From Sporolactobacillus kofuensis (GTDB lineage: Bacteria; Bacillota; Bacilli; Bacillales; Sporolactobacillaceae): a stretch of DNA of 64,000 bases. The notes beneath the pieces were generated by a model that was given only the letters and a program-made list of their open reading frames with translations, had not been told where the DNA came from and ran no database searches. Positions 36,336 through 46,584 of the stretch are shown piece after piece (position 1 is the first letter of the stretch; each line of letters starts with the position of its first letter). The translations under genes and the position numbers were made by a program. The stretch covers positions 62,001-126,000 of the forward strand of contig NZ_JBHSTQ010000002.1 of NCBI RefSeq assembly GCF_042660205.1, written 5' to 3'.

Positions 36336-37219
36336 GCTCTTTTCCCCCCGATCAATCTCAAATACTTCTTGACCTTATCGGCAAATGAGGGTACCACTTT
36401 CGGTTGTATGGTTGCCCCACATTGAATGAGGAACGCTTTCGATAGAAGTTGCATGTCAACACAATATCTGGATTGCGGATGACTTAACATACAAGGAACT
36501 TGCTTTCGCACCGATTGTACTAAATCATTATCTCGATGGATCGCTGCTAACCATGATGGTGAGTTACCTAGAAAGCGATCGGCAACTGAAGAAATACGCT
36601 GCCAAGTCTCCCATCCCTCACTTTTCTTCAAGATCTGATTGACAACAAAGGACACCTCAAGATCCTGGTTACGTGCATAAACCATTTTTAACACAGAATA
36701 ACTATCGGCCATTGCAGGAGGCTCTGGAGTGGTTACAAGAATTAATCGATTTACGGCAAGCATAAAATGGAACATGTCTTCAGATGCTCCAGCACCAAAA
36801 TCAAAAAGAATAAAGTCGTACTCATTTCGTAATTGTTCAAGCTGATCCAAAAAGTCATGTAAATACTCATCATTTAAATGAAAGAGTGAAGTCAAACCAC
36901 TGCCTCCGGCAATGAAAGAAACCGTTGAAGTCGCTTCAATAACAACTTCCTTAAAGGGCAGCTTTCTCTGTATCGCATCGACAATAGTTAATGGAGCAGT
37001 TTTCCCCATTAATTGCTCAATATTCCCCATGCCAATATCTAGATCAATAATGAGAACTTTATTATGTACTTGTCCAAGTGCAATTGAAAAGTTTACACAG
37101 AAAACTGATTTCCCAACGCCACCCTTACCACTTGCTACGCCAATGACCTGAGCGGCTGAATCTTCTTTCTTTTCAAGAGAGATCCGCATTCTTAACTTTT
37201 CAGCTTGATCATTATTCAT
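36332..37219 (-). CDS. flhG: Flagellar number regulator FlhG (YlxH), MinD-like ATPase
   Basis: MinD/ParA-family ATPase that works with FlhF on flagellum number and placement. The N terminus has the DQAEKLR motif, corresponding to the FlhF-activating DQAxxLR segment of FlhG, followed by the deviant Walker A KGGVGKS. A C-terminal amphipathic segment is present. ATG at 37219 has GGGTG at good spacing; a TTG at 37225 overlaps the flhF stop and is the alternative. Confidence 0.94.
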   Translation of the reverse strand: MNNDQAEKLRMRISLEKKEDSAAQVIGVASGKGGVGKSVFCVNFSIALGQVHNKVLIIDLDIGMGNIEQLMGKTAPLTIVDAIQRKLPFKEVVIEATSTVSFIAGGSGLTSLFHLNDEYLHDFLDQLEQLRNEYDFILFDFGAGASEDMFHFMLAVNRLILVTTPEPPAMADSYSVLKMVYARNQDLEVSFVVNQILKKSEGWETWQRISSVADRFLGNSPSWLAAIHRDNDLVQSVRKQVPCMLSHPQSRYCVDMQLLSKAFLIQCGATIQPKVVPSFADKVKKYLRLIGGKRA

Positions 37220-37221
37220 TT

Positions 37222-38319
37222 TCAATCACCCAGCATCAGATTAATTAGTTCCCGAACATTCGGAAAATGTAAATCATCAGGAACATCTTGTCCATTCGTT
37301 ATGTACGCAACGTTCATCTTTGGTTGTTGCAGTAATACGCTGACTAGAGAACCCAACGTAGTCGTTTCATCAAGTTTTGATAGGATCAGGTTTGTCACAT
37401 TCATCGATTGAAATTGAGTAATGACTGCATTCATATCTTCTACTTTAGTTGTTGCAGAAACAACCAAATACAAACCGATAGACAAACCGTCTCCGACGTA
37501 TTGCCTGAGTTCCGAGATATACGAACTGTTTTGAAAATTGCGTCCTGCCGTATCAATAAAAACATGATCATATTCGGAAAACTGTCTGATTAACCGTTGA
37601 AAATCTTGTTGCGTGTAGGCGACTTCCAAAGGAGCGCCCAAAATATCCGCATACATTCTCAGCTGATCAATCGCTGCAATCCGATAAGTATCTGCAGTGA
37701 TGAATGCAATTTTTTTCCCTTCATCTAATACTGCACGACTTGCTAATTTTGCCATTGTCGTGGTTTTTCCAACACCTGTTGGACCAACTAGCATAATGAA
37801 ATGCTCGCTCAATCCGCCAATCTGAAATCTTCTCGGATCCAATTTTTGAACCAGCTGTGCTTTTAACAGTTCCATTAACTCACGTCGGTTCATTTGCTCA
37901 TCACTCTGATACCACTTTTTAATCAAAAGTTGCATAAGAGGATCCGTATCGTCTCTCCGCATCCCTTGATCAAGTAGCTTATCTTGTAACGATTCAATCA
38001 ATCCGGGCGCTGTGAATAATCGATCGACCTTATGATCTGAACGACGGAACGGAAGACCTTGTTCATTAACTGTAGCGCCATGATTGGTTATGAATCCCTT
38101 ACTCTCTTTTTCGGCAACTTGTTCACTTTTATTAATGGGTGAATGCGGTTCAGGATCACTTGCAGCAAGTACCTCTATATTCACTTTCTTGAAAAGATTA
38201 AAGAACCTCCCGCTTGTCACTTTCTTTGTATGAAAAATAACCGCATCATTGCCAAGTTCTTGTTTGACCTTTTCAATTGCTTGAGCCATAGTTGGCGCAA
38301 TAATTTTTTTCATTTTCAT
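37222..38319 (-). CDS. flhF: Flagellar SRP-like GTPase FlhF
   Basis: SRP-type GTPase governing where flagella assemble. A variable N-terminal B domain (about 1-110) precedes N and G domains. The P-loop GPTGVGKTT is at 179-187 and DTAGR follows in G3. 365 residues. Its ATG overlaps the flhA stop (ATGA). Confidence 0.95.
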   Translation of the reverse strand: MKMKKIIAPTMAQAIEKVKQELGNDAVIFHTKKVTSGRFFNLFKKVNIEVLAASDPEPHSPINKSEQVAEKESKGFITNHGATVNEQGLPFRRSDHKVDRLFTAPGLIESLQDKLLDQGMRRDDTDPLMQLLIKKWYQSDEQMNRRELMELLKAQLVQKLDPRRFQIGGLSEHFIMLVGPTGVGKTTTMAKLASRAVLDEGKKIAFITADTYRIAAIDQLRMYADILGAPLEVAYTQQDFQRLIRQFSEYDHVFIDTAGRNFQNSSYISELRQYVGDGLSIGLYLVVSATTKVEDMNAVITQFQSMNVTNLILSKLDETTTLGSLVSVLLQQPKMNVAYITNGQDVPDDLHFPNVRELINLMLGD

Positions 38320-40349
38320 GCTGCACTCAGCACCCCAATGCTTTGTACTTCAACATTCGTTTCAAGTTCATTATAGGATAGAACACGTATATTTGGAAAA
38401 TAGCGCTCAATTAATTGTCGGACATACATGCGCACTGCAGGTGAGCAAAGAATAACCGGGTCACTTTCCGGATCAACCCATTTCTCAACGGCACTGGATA
38501 AGTTCTTTAATGCTTGTGATGTGGTTTGTCCATCTAATGCTAAGAAATTGCCATGTTCTGTTTTTTGAACAGAATCTGAAATTTTTCGTTCAAAATCCGG
38601 GCTGATTGTTAATACTTTTAAAGTCTCACCTTGCTGAGTGAATTGTTCGGTAATCTGTCGTGCAAGTGCCTGACGAACATATTCAGTGAGTAATCCTGTA
38701 TCTTTTGTCATTTGTCCATAATCTGCTAATGTTTCAAAAATGATCGGCAAGTTTCGGATCGAAATATTTTCTTTTAATAAGTTCACAAGAACCTTCTGAA
38801 CATCGCCAATTGTCAACGGATCAGGAATGACCGCGTCAACCAATGCAGGATAGTGCTCCTTTAAATGATCGACAAGTTGTTTCGTTTCCTGTCTGCCAAC
38901 CAATTCATAGGCATGGCGACGCATGACCTCCGTTAAATGTGTCGAAACAACCGAAGGAGGGTCAACAACTGTATAGCCCGAAAGTTCGGCTTGTTCTTTC
39001 GTTTGTTCATCAATCCAAAGGGCTTTTAATCCAAAAGCTGGTTCAACTGTTTCGATACCATGAATCGATTCATCATCAATACCAGGACTCATGGCGAGGT
39101 AATGATCCGGCATTAATTCCCCTTTTGCCACTTCACTCCCGTTAATTTTTATTCGGTAACTATTGGGTTCAAGTTGAATATTATCTCGAATACGTACGAC
39201 AGGGAGTACAAATCCAAGTTCGAGTGCAAGTTGACGTCTAATCATGACAATCCGATCCAATAGGTCGCCGCCTTGTGAACTGTCCGCCAGAGGTACCAAT
39301 GCATAACCAAACTCAAACTCTACCGGATCCATATGTAAAAGGTTCATGACGTTCTCTTGACTCTTAAATGTTTCTTCAGCCTTTTTATCCTCTTCTTTAG
39401 CGACATCTTGAAGCGCTTGACCACGATTTCTACGAATCATGAGCCCTATAACAATCAATACAATCGCGATCGGCAAGGTTGCGACCATTCCAATCGGTGT
39501 TAAGCCCAAAATGAAAATCACTGCACCGGCGACGATGAGCATCACTGGGTAGGAAAGTAATTGATCAGAAACTTCTTTACCCATATTATTTTCCGAAGAA
39601 GAACGTGTAACAATAATGCCGGTTGCTGTCGAAATAAGCAGTGCTGGGATTTGGCTGACAATGCCATCACCAACTGAGAGCAAACTGAAGTTTTGAGCAG
39701 CATCGCTCAGTGACATGCCCTGTTGCATGACACCAATGATCATTCCAACAATCAAATTGATTGCGACGATGATCATACTTGCAACCGCATCACCTTTGAC
39801 AAACTTACTTGCCCCATCCATCGCACCATAAAAATCGGCTTCTCTCGTGATTTTCTCACGTCGTCTTTTTGCCTCTTGATCATTGATTAATCCTGCATTC
39901 ATATCGGCATCAATGCTCATTTGTTTTCCCGGCATTGCATCCAAAGTAAAGCGAGCTGCCACTTCAGCGACACGTTCTGCCCCCTTAGTTATGACAATAA
40001 ATTGCACAATAATTAAGATTAGGAACACAACAAGGCCAACGATAACATTTCCCTCTACCACAAAATTACCGAACGCCTCAATAACACGACCCGCATCACC
40101 TTCCGTGAGAATCAATCGTGTCGTTGAAACATTTAATGCAATTCGAAATAAGGTCATGATCAGGAGCAGTGAAGGAAACACTGAAAACTCCAGAGATTCT
40201 GTTACATTCAATGTGACCAATAAAATGACCAAAGCTAATGAAATATTCATGATAATAAGAAAGCTGAGTAATGAAGCTGGTAATGGAATAATCAGCATCA
40301 TGACGATAAATACGACGCCAATCATTACGATATAATCTCTTGTTTTCAT
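38316..40349 (-). CDS. flhA: Flagellar export gate protein FlhA
   Basis: Largest membrane component of the flagellar type III export gate, driving proton-coupled secretion. The N-terminal half has about eight membrane segments and the FHIPEP-type cytoplasmic loop region (RFTLDAMPGKQMSIDADMNAGLI). The C-terminal cytosolic domain docks chaperone-substrate complexes. 677 residues equals the B. subtilis length. Twenty bases after flhB. Confidence 0.97.
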   Translation of the reverse strand: MKTRDYIVMIGVVFIVMMLIIPLPASLLSFLIIMNISLALVILLVTLNVTESLEFSVFPSLLLIMTLFRIALNVSTTRLILTEGDAGRVIEAFGNFVVEGNVIVGLVVFLILIIVQFIVITKGAERVAEVAARFTLDAMPGKQMSIDADMNAGLINDQEAKRRREKITREADFYGAMDGASKFVKGDAVASMIIVAINLIVGMIIGVMQQGMSLSDAAQNFSLLSVGDGIVSQIPALLISTATGIIVTRSSSENNMGKEVSDQLLSYPVMLIVAGAVIFILGLTPIGMVATLPIAIVLIVIGLMIRRNRGQALQDVAKEEDKKAEETFKSQENVMNLLHMDPVEFEFGYALVPLADSSQGGDLLDRIVMIRRQLALELGFVLPVVRIRDNIQLEPNSYRIKINGSEVAKGELMPDHYLAMSPGIDDESIHGIETVEPAFGLKALWIDEQTKEQAELSGYTVVDPPSVVSTHLTEVMRRHAYELVGRQETKQLVDHLKEHYPALVDAVIPDPLTIGDVQKVLVNLLKENISIRNLPIIFETLADYGQMTKDTGLLTEYVRQALARQITEQFTQQGETLKVLTISPDFERKISDSVQKTEHGNFLALDGQTTSQALKNLSSAVEKWVDPESDPVILCSPAVRMYVRQLIERYFPNIRVLSYNELETNVEVQSIGVLSAA

Positions 40350-40368
40350 TGTTACCCTCCCTTCCTTT

Positions 40369-41457
40369 TCAGACTTTGCCTTTTAATCGGTAGACATAAG
40401 CTAATATTTCTGCGACTGCTTTGAAAAATTCTTCTGGAATCGTGTCACCAATTTCCAATTGATGAAACAACGCCCTGGCTAATGGCTTTTTCTCAACAAT
40501 GACGATTTGGTTCGCACGAGCGATCTCCTTAATCCTTAACGCAATGAGATCCGCACCTTTTGCAATCACTTGCGGGGAGCCCATTTTTTCTGCATCATAG
40601 GTCAATGCAACAGCAAAGTGTGTTGGGTTCGTAATAATAACATCTGCTTTAGGTACTTCTTGCATCATTCTCCTCAGTGCCATTTGCCGCTGTCTTTCCT
40701 TAATCTTTGATTTAATCTGCGGATTACCTTCAATGCTTTTGAATTCATCCTTTATATCTTGTTTAGACATTCGGATATTTTTTTCATAATCATACTTCTG
40801 ATAAAGGTAATCGAGTAAAGACAAAGCAATTAAAGATACGGCAACGGCTATCCCCATATTAAGTACAATAGTTGCAATTGTCCGTACACTTTCCGTTAAG
40901 GGTTGGCTGGCCAATTGAGTAATCGATTGTCGATTCATCCACAAAATTGCAAAGGCAACGATCCCGATAAAGACGATCTTGAGTATGGATTTTAGAAATT
41001 CAACGATGGCTCTAAGTGAATAAATCCGCTTTAGTCCTTTTAAAGGATCAAGCCGTTCCGGTTTAAACATAAGCTGGTCGGGCAAGAATAGAATACCAAC
41101 CTGAACTATTTGTGTCGCTACCCCAATTACGAGTGCTACTATTAGAATAGGGAGCAGTAGTTGTAGCACTTGCATCGATAGTTCAGAGAACAGGCGATGG
41201 ATTGTATTCTCAGTAACGCCCATCGATAGATCGCGGTTAAAAAAAATCCCCATCATCTGAGCGAGTTGCTCAACAAATTTGCCACCAGCAATTCGAAAGT
41301 AAATAAAGAAAGCAAGCATACTAATTGCAGTGCTAAGATCAACACTTTTAAAAATTTGACCTTTTTTTCTACTTTCCTCTCGCTTATGTGGTGTCGCCTT
41401 TTCAGTTTTCTCACCTGCAAAATATTGTAAATTCACAGGATAGCGCAGATCAGACAT
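40369..41457 (-). CDS. flhB: Flagellar export switch protein FlhB
   Basis: Export-apparatus protein that switches substrate class from hook to filament after autocleavage. Four membrane segments precede a cytosolic domain containing the self-cleaving NPTH motif (277-280). 362 residues. A separate FlhB-C-terminal-like gene (ylqH type) lies at the right window edge. Confidence 0.97.
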   Translation of the reverse strand: MSDLRYPVNLQYFAGEKTEKATPHKREESRKKGQIFKSVDLSTAISMLAFFIYFRIAGGKFVEQLAQMMGIFFNRDLSMGVTENTIHRLFSELSMQVLQLLLPILIVALVIGVATQIVQVGILFLPDQLMFKPERLDPLKGLKRIYSLRAIVEFLKSILKIVFIGIVAFAILWMNRQSITQLASQPLTESVRTIATIVLNMGIAVAVSLIALSLLDYLYQKYDYEKNIRMSKQDIKDEFKSIEGNPQIKSKIKERQRQMALRRMMQEVPKADVIITNPTHFAVALTYDAEKMGSPQVIAKGADLIALRIKEIARANQIVIVEKKPLARALFHQLEIGDTIPEEFFKAVAEILAYVYRLKGKV

Positions 41458-41462
41458 GTCCT

Positions 41463-42251
41463 TTAACTCCCCAATACATGCATAAAGCCACTAAAAATCG
41501 AGGTCATCGAATCAAAGATCACTTGAAAGAGACCGATTAGCGATGGAAAAACAACCAACATTATTGCAAATCCGGCAAGCACCTTAAGCGGCATACCTAC
41601 AACAAAAACGTTGACTTGCGGCACAGTTCGCGCAATCAGACCTACTGCAAGATCAACCAAGAAAAGGCAGCCAACGATCGGCATGGCTAGTTGTGCAGCA
41701 ATAACAAACATCTGTGCAGTGACTCGAGTAACAAATTCTGCAGTATTTCCAGATCCATAGGCCACACTTAAACTGCTGATAGGAATTATCTGAAAGCTAT
41801 ACATTATCCCGTTCAGCAGCATATGGTGAGCATTTACACCTAAAAAGAATAACAGTTGTAGAACATAGAGAAACTGCCCGGTGAGCGGTGTCGTGACCCC
41901 GCTTTCAGGACTAATCACATTGGCCATTGCAAAACCCATTTGCATGTCAATGAAAGCCCCGGCAAGCTGTACGGCATAGACAAGAATACCGGCAACAAAC
42001 CCCATGGAAATACCTACAAGAATTTCCTTTAGAATCAGCACAACAAACCTGCCGTCAAGTGGTACAGTCTGACTTTCAAATTGTGTTAGATCGACGAGTA
42101 TCGCCAGTGAGACTGAGAGACCAATTTTCACTGGCGCCGGAATCGTCCGATACGAGAATAGTGGCATGGTTACGATAAAGCTTGTCAATCGCGCAAGAAT
42201 CAGTAAGAAAACAGGAATGGCATTTAATAGTGATAATGACAATGAATTCAT
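41463..42251 (-). CDS. fliR: Flagellar export gate protein FliR
   Basis: Membrane subunit of the FliPQR export channel. The 262 residues are predominantly hydrophobic with about six membrane segments, and RLTSFIVTMPLFSYRTIPAPVKIGLS near the N terminus is typical. Five bases after it begins flhB; it follows fliQ. Confidence 0.95.
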   Translation of the reverse strand: MNSLSLSLLNAIPVFLLILARLTSFIVTMPLFSYRTIPAPVKIGLSVSLAILVDLTQFESQTVPLDGRFVVLILKEILVGISMGFVAGILVYAVQLAGAFIDMQMGFAMANVISPESGVTTPLTGQFLYVLQLLFFLGVNAHHMLLNGIMYSFQIIPISSLSVAYGSGNTAEFVTRVTAQMFVIAAQLAMPIVGCLFLVDLAVGLIARTVPQVNVFVVGMPLKVLAGFAIMLVVFPSLIGLFQVIFDSMTSIFSGFMHVLGS

Positions 42252-42260
42252 AGTCCCTTT

Positions 42261-42530
42261 CTATCGGATAAAGTGCGGTAGATTTGCAAAAATATTTTCT
42301 GTAAACGTAAGCATCTTTGAAAGCATCCAAGGGCCAAACAGAATCAATCCGAAAAGGACTGCTACAATTTTGGGAATGAACGCCAACGTTTGTTCTTGAA
42401 TTTGCGTCGCTGCTTGAAAAATGCTGACGATTAAACCGACAACAAGTGATAGTACGAGTAACGGCCCAGAAACCATGAGCACCGCCATAACACTTTGATC
42501 AGCGATTGAGAGAATCATTTCAGAACTCAT
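42261..42530 (-). CDS. fliQ: Flagellar export gate protein FliQ
   Basis: An 89-residue hairpin membrane protein with two hydrophobic segments (about 18-38 and 52-72) and the family segment VSIFQAATQIQEQTLAFIPK. Part of the FliPQR channel; lies between fliP and fliR. Confidence 0.95.
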   Translation of the reverse strand: MSSEMILSIADQSVMAVLMVSGPLLVLSLVVGLIVSIFQAATQIQEQTLAFIPKIVAVLFGLILFGPWMLSKMLTFTENIFANLPHFIR

Positions 42531-42546
42531 TCGGCTTCATCCTTTC

Positions 42547-43221
42547 TCAAAAACTCTTAAGCAACGATTCAACAATTAAGTACCAACCGTCAACCATAAT
42601 AAACAGTAAGATTTTAAACGGTAGAGAAATCATTACCGGCGGCAACATCATCATACCCATAGCCATCAAGATACTGGCAACCACCATATCAATTACCAAA
42701 AAAGGAATGAAGATCATGAACCCCATTTGAAAAGCCGTTTTCAGTTCACTTATTGTATACGCAGGGACAAGCGCCGTAAGTGGGATGTCGCTTACTTTAC
42801 TCGGATTTTTGTATTTTCCATAATTCAAAAACAACTGTAAATCCTTCTCACGGGTTTCCTTCGCCATGAATTCCTTAATGGGGACTTGAGCTCTAGAAAG
42901 CGCCTGTTTCTGCGTAATTTCTTTCTTCATATACGGTTGAATCGCATGCGTATCAATCTGTCCATACACAGGGGCCATTACAAAAAAGGTTAAAAACAAT
43001 GCAAGACCTACAAGTACTTGATTCGGTGGCATTTGTTGTGTCGAAAGTGACGTTCTTACAAACGACAGCACAATAATGATACGCGTAAAGCAAGTCATCA
43101 GCACAAGAATTGCCGGAGCAAGTGACAAGACAGTCAAAACAAGCAAAAGTTGTAAAGTCGTTGCGACGTCTTGAGGCTGGCTAGTGAAGAAGTCGGTAGG
43201 AATACCCGGTATACTATTCAT
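42547..43221 (-). CDS. fliP: Flagellar export gate protein FliP
   Basis: Core subunit of the FliP5Q4R1 export channel. 224 residues with membrane segments at both ends and the conserved FVRTSLSTQQMPPNQVLVGLALFLT and KTAFQMGFMIFIPFLVIDMVVASILMAMGMMMLPPV regions (described by position about 53-77 and 160-195). Start overlaps the fliO stop by four bases. Confidence 0.96.
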   Translation of the reverse strand: MNSIPGIPTDFFTSQPQDVATTLQLLLVLTVLSLAPAILVLMTCFTRIIIVLSFVRTSLSTQQMPPNQVLVGLALFLTFFVMAPVYGQIDTHAIQPYMKKEITQKQALSRAQVPIKEFMAKETREKDLQLFLNYGKYKNPSKVSDIPLTALVPAYTISELKTAFQMGFMIFIPFLVIDMVVASILMAMGMMMLPPVMISLPFKILLFIMVDGWYLIVESLLKSF

Positions 43222-43904
43222 TTTTTCCTAACCTCCTGCAAAAGAGCTCTCAATTCGTGTGATCGCTCGTTTTTCACTGTTTCCAGCTGTGCTTTCAGCG
43301 CTTCTTGTGAGGAGAAGCTACTACTTTCTTGACCTGCGGTATCATGATTACGACGCAAAGCATGATCTGTTGTCCATTTTAATGCTTTCAATACGTTCTC
43401 TTCAAAATGATCGGATGCATCTGATTGTTGCATTAACGATTGGATCGCTTCAGGATCTTTAATTTCTTTGAGTAACTGTACCGTTTCCCCAACCCCAACA
43501 ACGAGAATTTCATCACCGACCTGAATCAATTGTAGTGAACGATTTGCACCAAGTGAAACGCCACCCATATTTTTCAACGCATTGATACGCGTAAACTTCC
43601 CTGTTCGCTTCACAACAAAGTGATAAAGCAAATAGATAAGGGCTAATACAATCATCAAGGCGAAGAATAACTTTAAGAATGTCACAAATAGATTGCTATT
43701 TTTACTTAAGGACGAGTCATTTTGGCTTGTCCTTCCCGCACTTCTTTGATCTCCCGAAGATTTTTGTTTCTTCTGCCCGTTATCTAACCATTCCTGAACA
43801 GTACTATTCCCTGAGTCTGCATAAGAAACTGAACTATGTGAACCGATGAGTAATAGTGCGATTAACGTTAAAAAAATTAATTTAAACAAGCGAACTGGTT
43901 TCAC
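43218..43904 (-). CDS. fliO: Flagellar protein FliO (FliZ of B. subtilis)
   Basis: Assembly factor for the FliPQR gate. A probable N-terminal signal/membrane segment (about 7-28) is followed by a polar stretch, a second membrane segment (about 73-95), and a cytosolic domain containing GGVSLGANRSLQLIQVGDEILVVGVGE-type residues. 228 residues, like B. subtilis FliZ/FliO. Between cheY and fliP. Confidence 0.9.
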   Translation of the reverse strand: MKPVRLFKLIFLTLIALLLIGSHSSVSYADSGNSTVQEWLDNGQKKQKSSGDQRSAGRTSQNDSSLSKNSNLFVTFLKLFFALMIVLALIYLLYHFVVKRTGKFTRINALKNMGGVSLGANRSLQLIQVGDEILVVGVGETVQLLKEIKDPEAIQSLMQQSDASDHFEENVLKALKWTTDHALRRNHDTAGQESSSFSSQEALKAQLETVKNERSHELRALLQEVRKK

Positions 43905-43910
43905 TTTAAA

Positions 43911-44273
43911 TCATCCAATCGCTTTCTTAATCGCCTCTAAAACACGATCAGGTTGAAAGGGCTTAACAATAAAATCTTTTGCTCCAGCTTGGATGGCATC
44001 AATTACCATTGATTGTTGGCCCATTGCCGAGCACATAATTACTTTGCAGTTAGGATCCATTTCCTTAATTTTCTTTAACGCATGAATACCGTCCATCTCA
44101 GGCATTGTAATATCCAAAGTCACTAAGTCAGGTTTAAATTCTTCATACTTTGCAACGGCTTCATTACCGTTTGCACCTTCTGCACAAACCTCATAACCAT
44201 TCTTTGTCAAAATATCTTTCAGCATCATTCTCATAAAAGCTGCATCATCAACAACAAGTATTCGTCCTGCCAC
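43911..44273 (-). CDS. cheY: Chemotaxis response regulator CheY
   Basis: Single-domain receiver that signals to the flagellar switch. Asp9/Asp10, phospho-acceptor Asp54 (TLDITMPEMDG) and the conserved lysine near 104 (IVKPF) are present. 120 residues. GTG start behind GGAGGG. CheY-P is expected to bind FliM and, in this lineage, to be dephosphorylated by CheC and FliY. Confidence 0.97.
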   Translation of the reverse strand: MAGRILVVDDAAFMRMMLKDILTKNGYEVCAEGANGNEAVAKYEEFKPDLVTLDITMPEMDGIHALKKIKEMDPNCKVIMCSAMGQQSMVIDAIQAGAKDFIVKPFQPDRVLEAIKKAIG

Positions 44274-44366
44274 GCAAATCCCTCCAGATCATTCATCAAT
44301 ATTAGTAATAGGCTGCCAGATTCATAGCATCATGAAACTAACAGGAAAAAACAGTTTTTTTGATTC

Positions 44367-45560
44367 TTACAAGTTTTTCAGGCGATCACTTTGGTCAAGA
44401 ATTTCAGTGATGCGTATGCCGAAGTTTTCATCAACGACGACGACTTCACCTTTTGCAATATATTTTTGGTTAACTAAAATATCAATAGCTTCACCCGCAA
44501 GCTTGTCCAATTCAATAATGGAACCAGGACCAAGTTCGAGAACATCCTTAATCGTTTTCTTTGTATGACCGAGTTCTACACTTACATCCAAAGGGATGTC
44601 CATCAGTAAATTCAGATTGCGTGGAACCTTTGATTCTGACGTGTTCGGCTGCTCATTGAAATCTGAAAACTGAACGGGTCGAACATCTTCTTGTGGCGCT
44701 GGGTTTGACTTGATCGCTTGATGCTCCGGCATATCCGGTGCCATTGCTACCGCAGCTTCCTCTTGACTTGACGCTGAGAGAGACGCCGAAGAATTGTCCT
44801 TATTTGTTTCTTGCTTAGGAATCTCATTTGTCCCTGCTTCAAGACTTTGCGTACCATTTGTTTCTTTAAGCAATAAGTCAACAAGCTGTTTTCCAAATTT
44901 AATAGGAATTAATTGCATAATATGAGAATCAACAAGGTCACCAATAATGAGCTGAAATGAGATTTCAAACATCATTTCATCTTTTGGCAGGTGCTCAATT
45001 CCTTTTTGCGTTTTCACATCCATCAAATTTAATTTTGGAGGTGAAATATCAATACGTCGGTTGAAAACCGTAGACATTGCGGTAGATGAAGAACCCATCA
45101 TTTGATTCATGGCTTCTTGTACGGCACTCATTTCCATCTCACTGATTTGTTCTGTTGGATTTGTGCCATCCCCGCCCATCATCAAGTTCGCTATGACACT
45201 CGCATCATGTGTCTTGATGACAAGCATGCATGAGCCTTGGAAACCCTCTGTATAATTTACCAAGACTGAGACATGGGGGACAGGGAATTCTTCAGATAAA
45301 TTTTTTCGATTCACCAAATGAACCTGAGGTGTCGTAATTTCCACTTTCTTATTAAGGATCGTGGATAGCGCTGTCGCTGCACTACCAAAAGAAATATTTC
45401 CGATTTCGCCAAGTACATCTTCATCTAAGTCCGATATGTCCTGTTGAACATCCGAACTCGTTTCAGATTCAGATGGCTTAGCCACGGAATCTTGATTTTC
45501 ATTCGAGTGATTACCAAGAAGTGCATCAATTTCTTCTTGTGAAAGTTGTCCGTCACTCAT
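44367..45560 (-). CDS. fliY: Flagellar switch protein and CheY-P phosphatase FliY
   Basis: C-ring protein combining an N-terminal CheY-binding peptide (LSQEEIDALL), a CheC-like phosphatase region with E-x-x-N sites (VLGEIGNISFG and VQEAMNQMMG), a low-complexity linker and a C-terminal FliN (SpoA) domain. The ATG at 45560 is preferred because GGAGG lies at good spacing; the upstream ATG at 45569 abuts that site. The 5' end overlaps fliM. About 397 residues. Confidence 0.95.
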   Translation of the reverse strand: MSDGQLSQEEIDALLGNHSNENQDSVAKPSESETSSDVQQDISDLDEDVLGEIGNISFGSAATALSTILNKKVEITTPQVHLVNRKNLSEEFPVPHVSVLVNYTEGFQGSCMLVIKTHDASVIANLMMGGDGTNPTEQISEMEMSAVQEAMNQMMGSSSTAMSTVFNRRIDISPPKLNLMDVKTQKGIEHLPKDEMMFEISFQLIIGDLVDSHIMQLIPIKFGKQLVDLLLKETNGTQSLEAGTNEIPKQETNKDNSSASLSASSQEEAAVAMAPDMPEHQAIKSNPAPQEDVRPVQFSDFNEQPNTSESKVPRNLNLLMDIPLDVSVELGHTKKTIKDVLELGPGSIIELDKLAGEAIDILVNQKYIAKGEVVVVDENFGIRITEILDQSDRLKNL

Positions 45561-46551
45561 TGACGTCATCCTCCTCCGTTATGGGTTTGATAATTTGGAT
45601 AGCAAGTCTTTTGTCGCGTTTTCCTGGCTGAGCAATATACTTTGGTGCGCCTCCGACATCGACAACTAATGGCTGATCCAAATATTGTTCGAGCTTGATG
45701 ACGTCGCCAACACTCAAATGCAGCAGTTCATCAACGGTTATCTGTGAATGACCAAGCTTTGCCGTCACAGTGACATAAGATTGTTCTACCTTTTTCCTTA
45801 ATGACTGGTACTCTTCGGTCGTCGCATCGCTCTTCTTCTCACTCATCCAGTAATGCATGGACAATTTGGGGATGATTGGTTCAAGGACGACATGTGGTAA
45901 ACAAAGATTAATCATACCACTCGATTTCCCTATCATCGCAGATAGCGAGATTACAATTACAGTTTCATTTGGAGAAACTAATTGTAAAAATTGAGGATTG
46001 GTCTCGAGTTCAATCATGTACGGTTCAATATCTTGTTCAACCGATGACCAAGCTTCCTTTAATGCAGGGAGTCCGCCTTCGAACAATCCCTTCATCAAAT
46101 CTGTCTCAATTTCAGTTAAGTTCTCAATCTTATTCATACTTTCGCCACTGCCACCAAGCAGTCGATCCAGCATCGCATACGCAATATTCGGATTTACTTC
46201 AATAATCAGGTGGCCTTCAAGTGGTGGTGCCTCAATGACATTAAGAACCGTAGCCGAAGGAATGGAGCGAATAAACTCTTCATACGGCAATTGGTCAACC
46301 GATGCTACAGATATTTGAACATAAGTCCTTAACTGAGCTGAAAAATAAGAAGTAAGTAATCGCGCATAATTCTCATGAATTCGCGTTAAACTGCGAATCT
46401 GATCCTTCGAAAAACGCAGTGCACGTTTAAAATCGTAGACGCGAATCCGCGATTTTTTTTCTTCACTTTTTAGTTCTTCTGCGTTCATTTCTCCAGTTGA
46501 TAATGCAGAGAGCAATGCATCAATTTCTGATTGTGATAGAACATCGGCCAT
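45553..46551 (-). CDS. fliM: Flagellar switch protein FliM
   Basis: C-ring protein that receives CheY-P. The N-terminal peptide MADVLSQSEIDALLSAL is the CheY-P binding site, followed by the CheC-like middle domain (GGSGES loop) and C-terminal SpoA domain. ATG at 46551 follows GGGTGGTGAG and gives 332 residues, the B. subtilis length; the longer frame to 46581 is unsupported. Confidence 0.96.
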   Translation of the reverse strand: MADVLSQSEIDALLSALSTGEMNAEELKSEEKKSRIRVYDFKRALRFSKDQIRSLTRIHENYARLLTSYFSAQLRTYVQISVASVDQLPYEEFIRSIPSATVLNVIEAPPLEGHLIIEVNPNIAYAMLDRLLGGSGESMNKIENLTEIETDLMKGLFEGGLPALKEAWSSVEQDIEPYMIELETNPQFLQLVSPNETVIVISLSAMIGKSSGMINLCLPHVVLEPIIPKLSMHYWMSEKKSDATTEEYQSLRKKVEQSYVTVTAKLGHSQITVDELLHLSVGDVIKLEQYLDQPLVVDVGGAPKYIAQPGKRDKRLAIQIIKPITEEDDVNE

Positions 46552-46584
46552 TTTTTTCTCACCACCCTTCAACGGCCACAAACA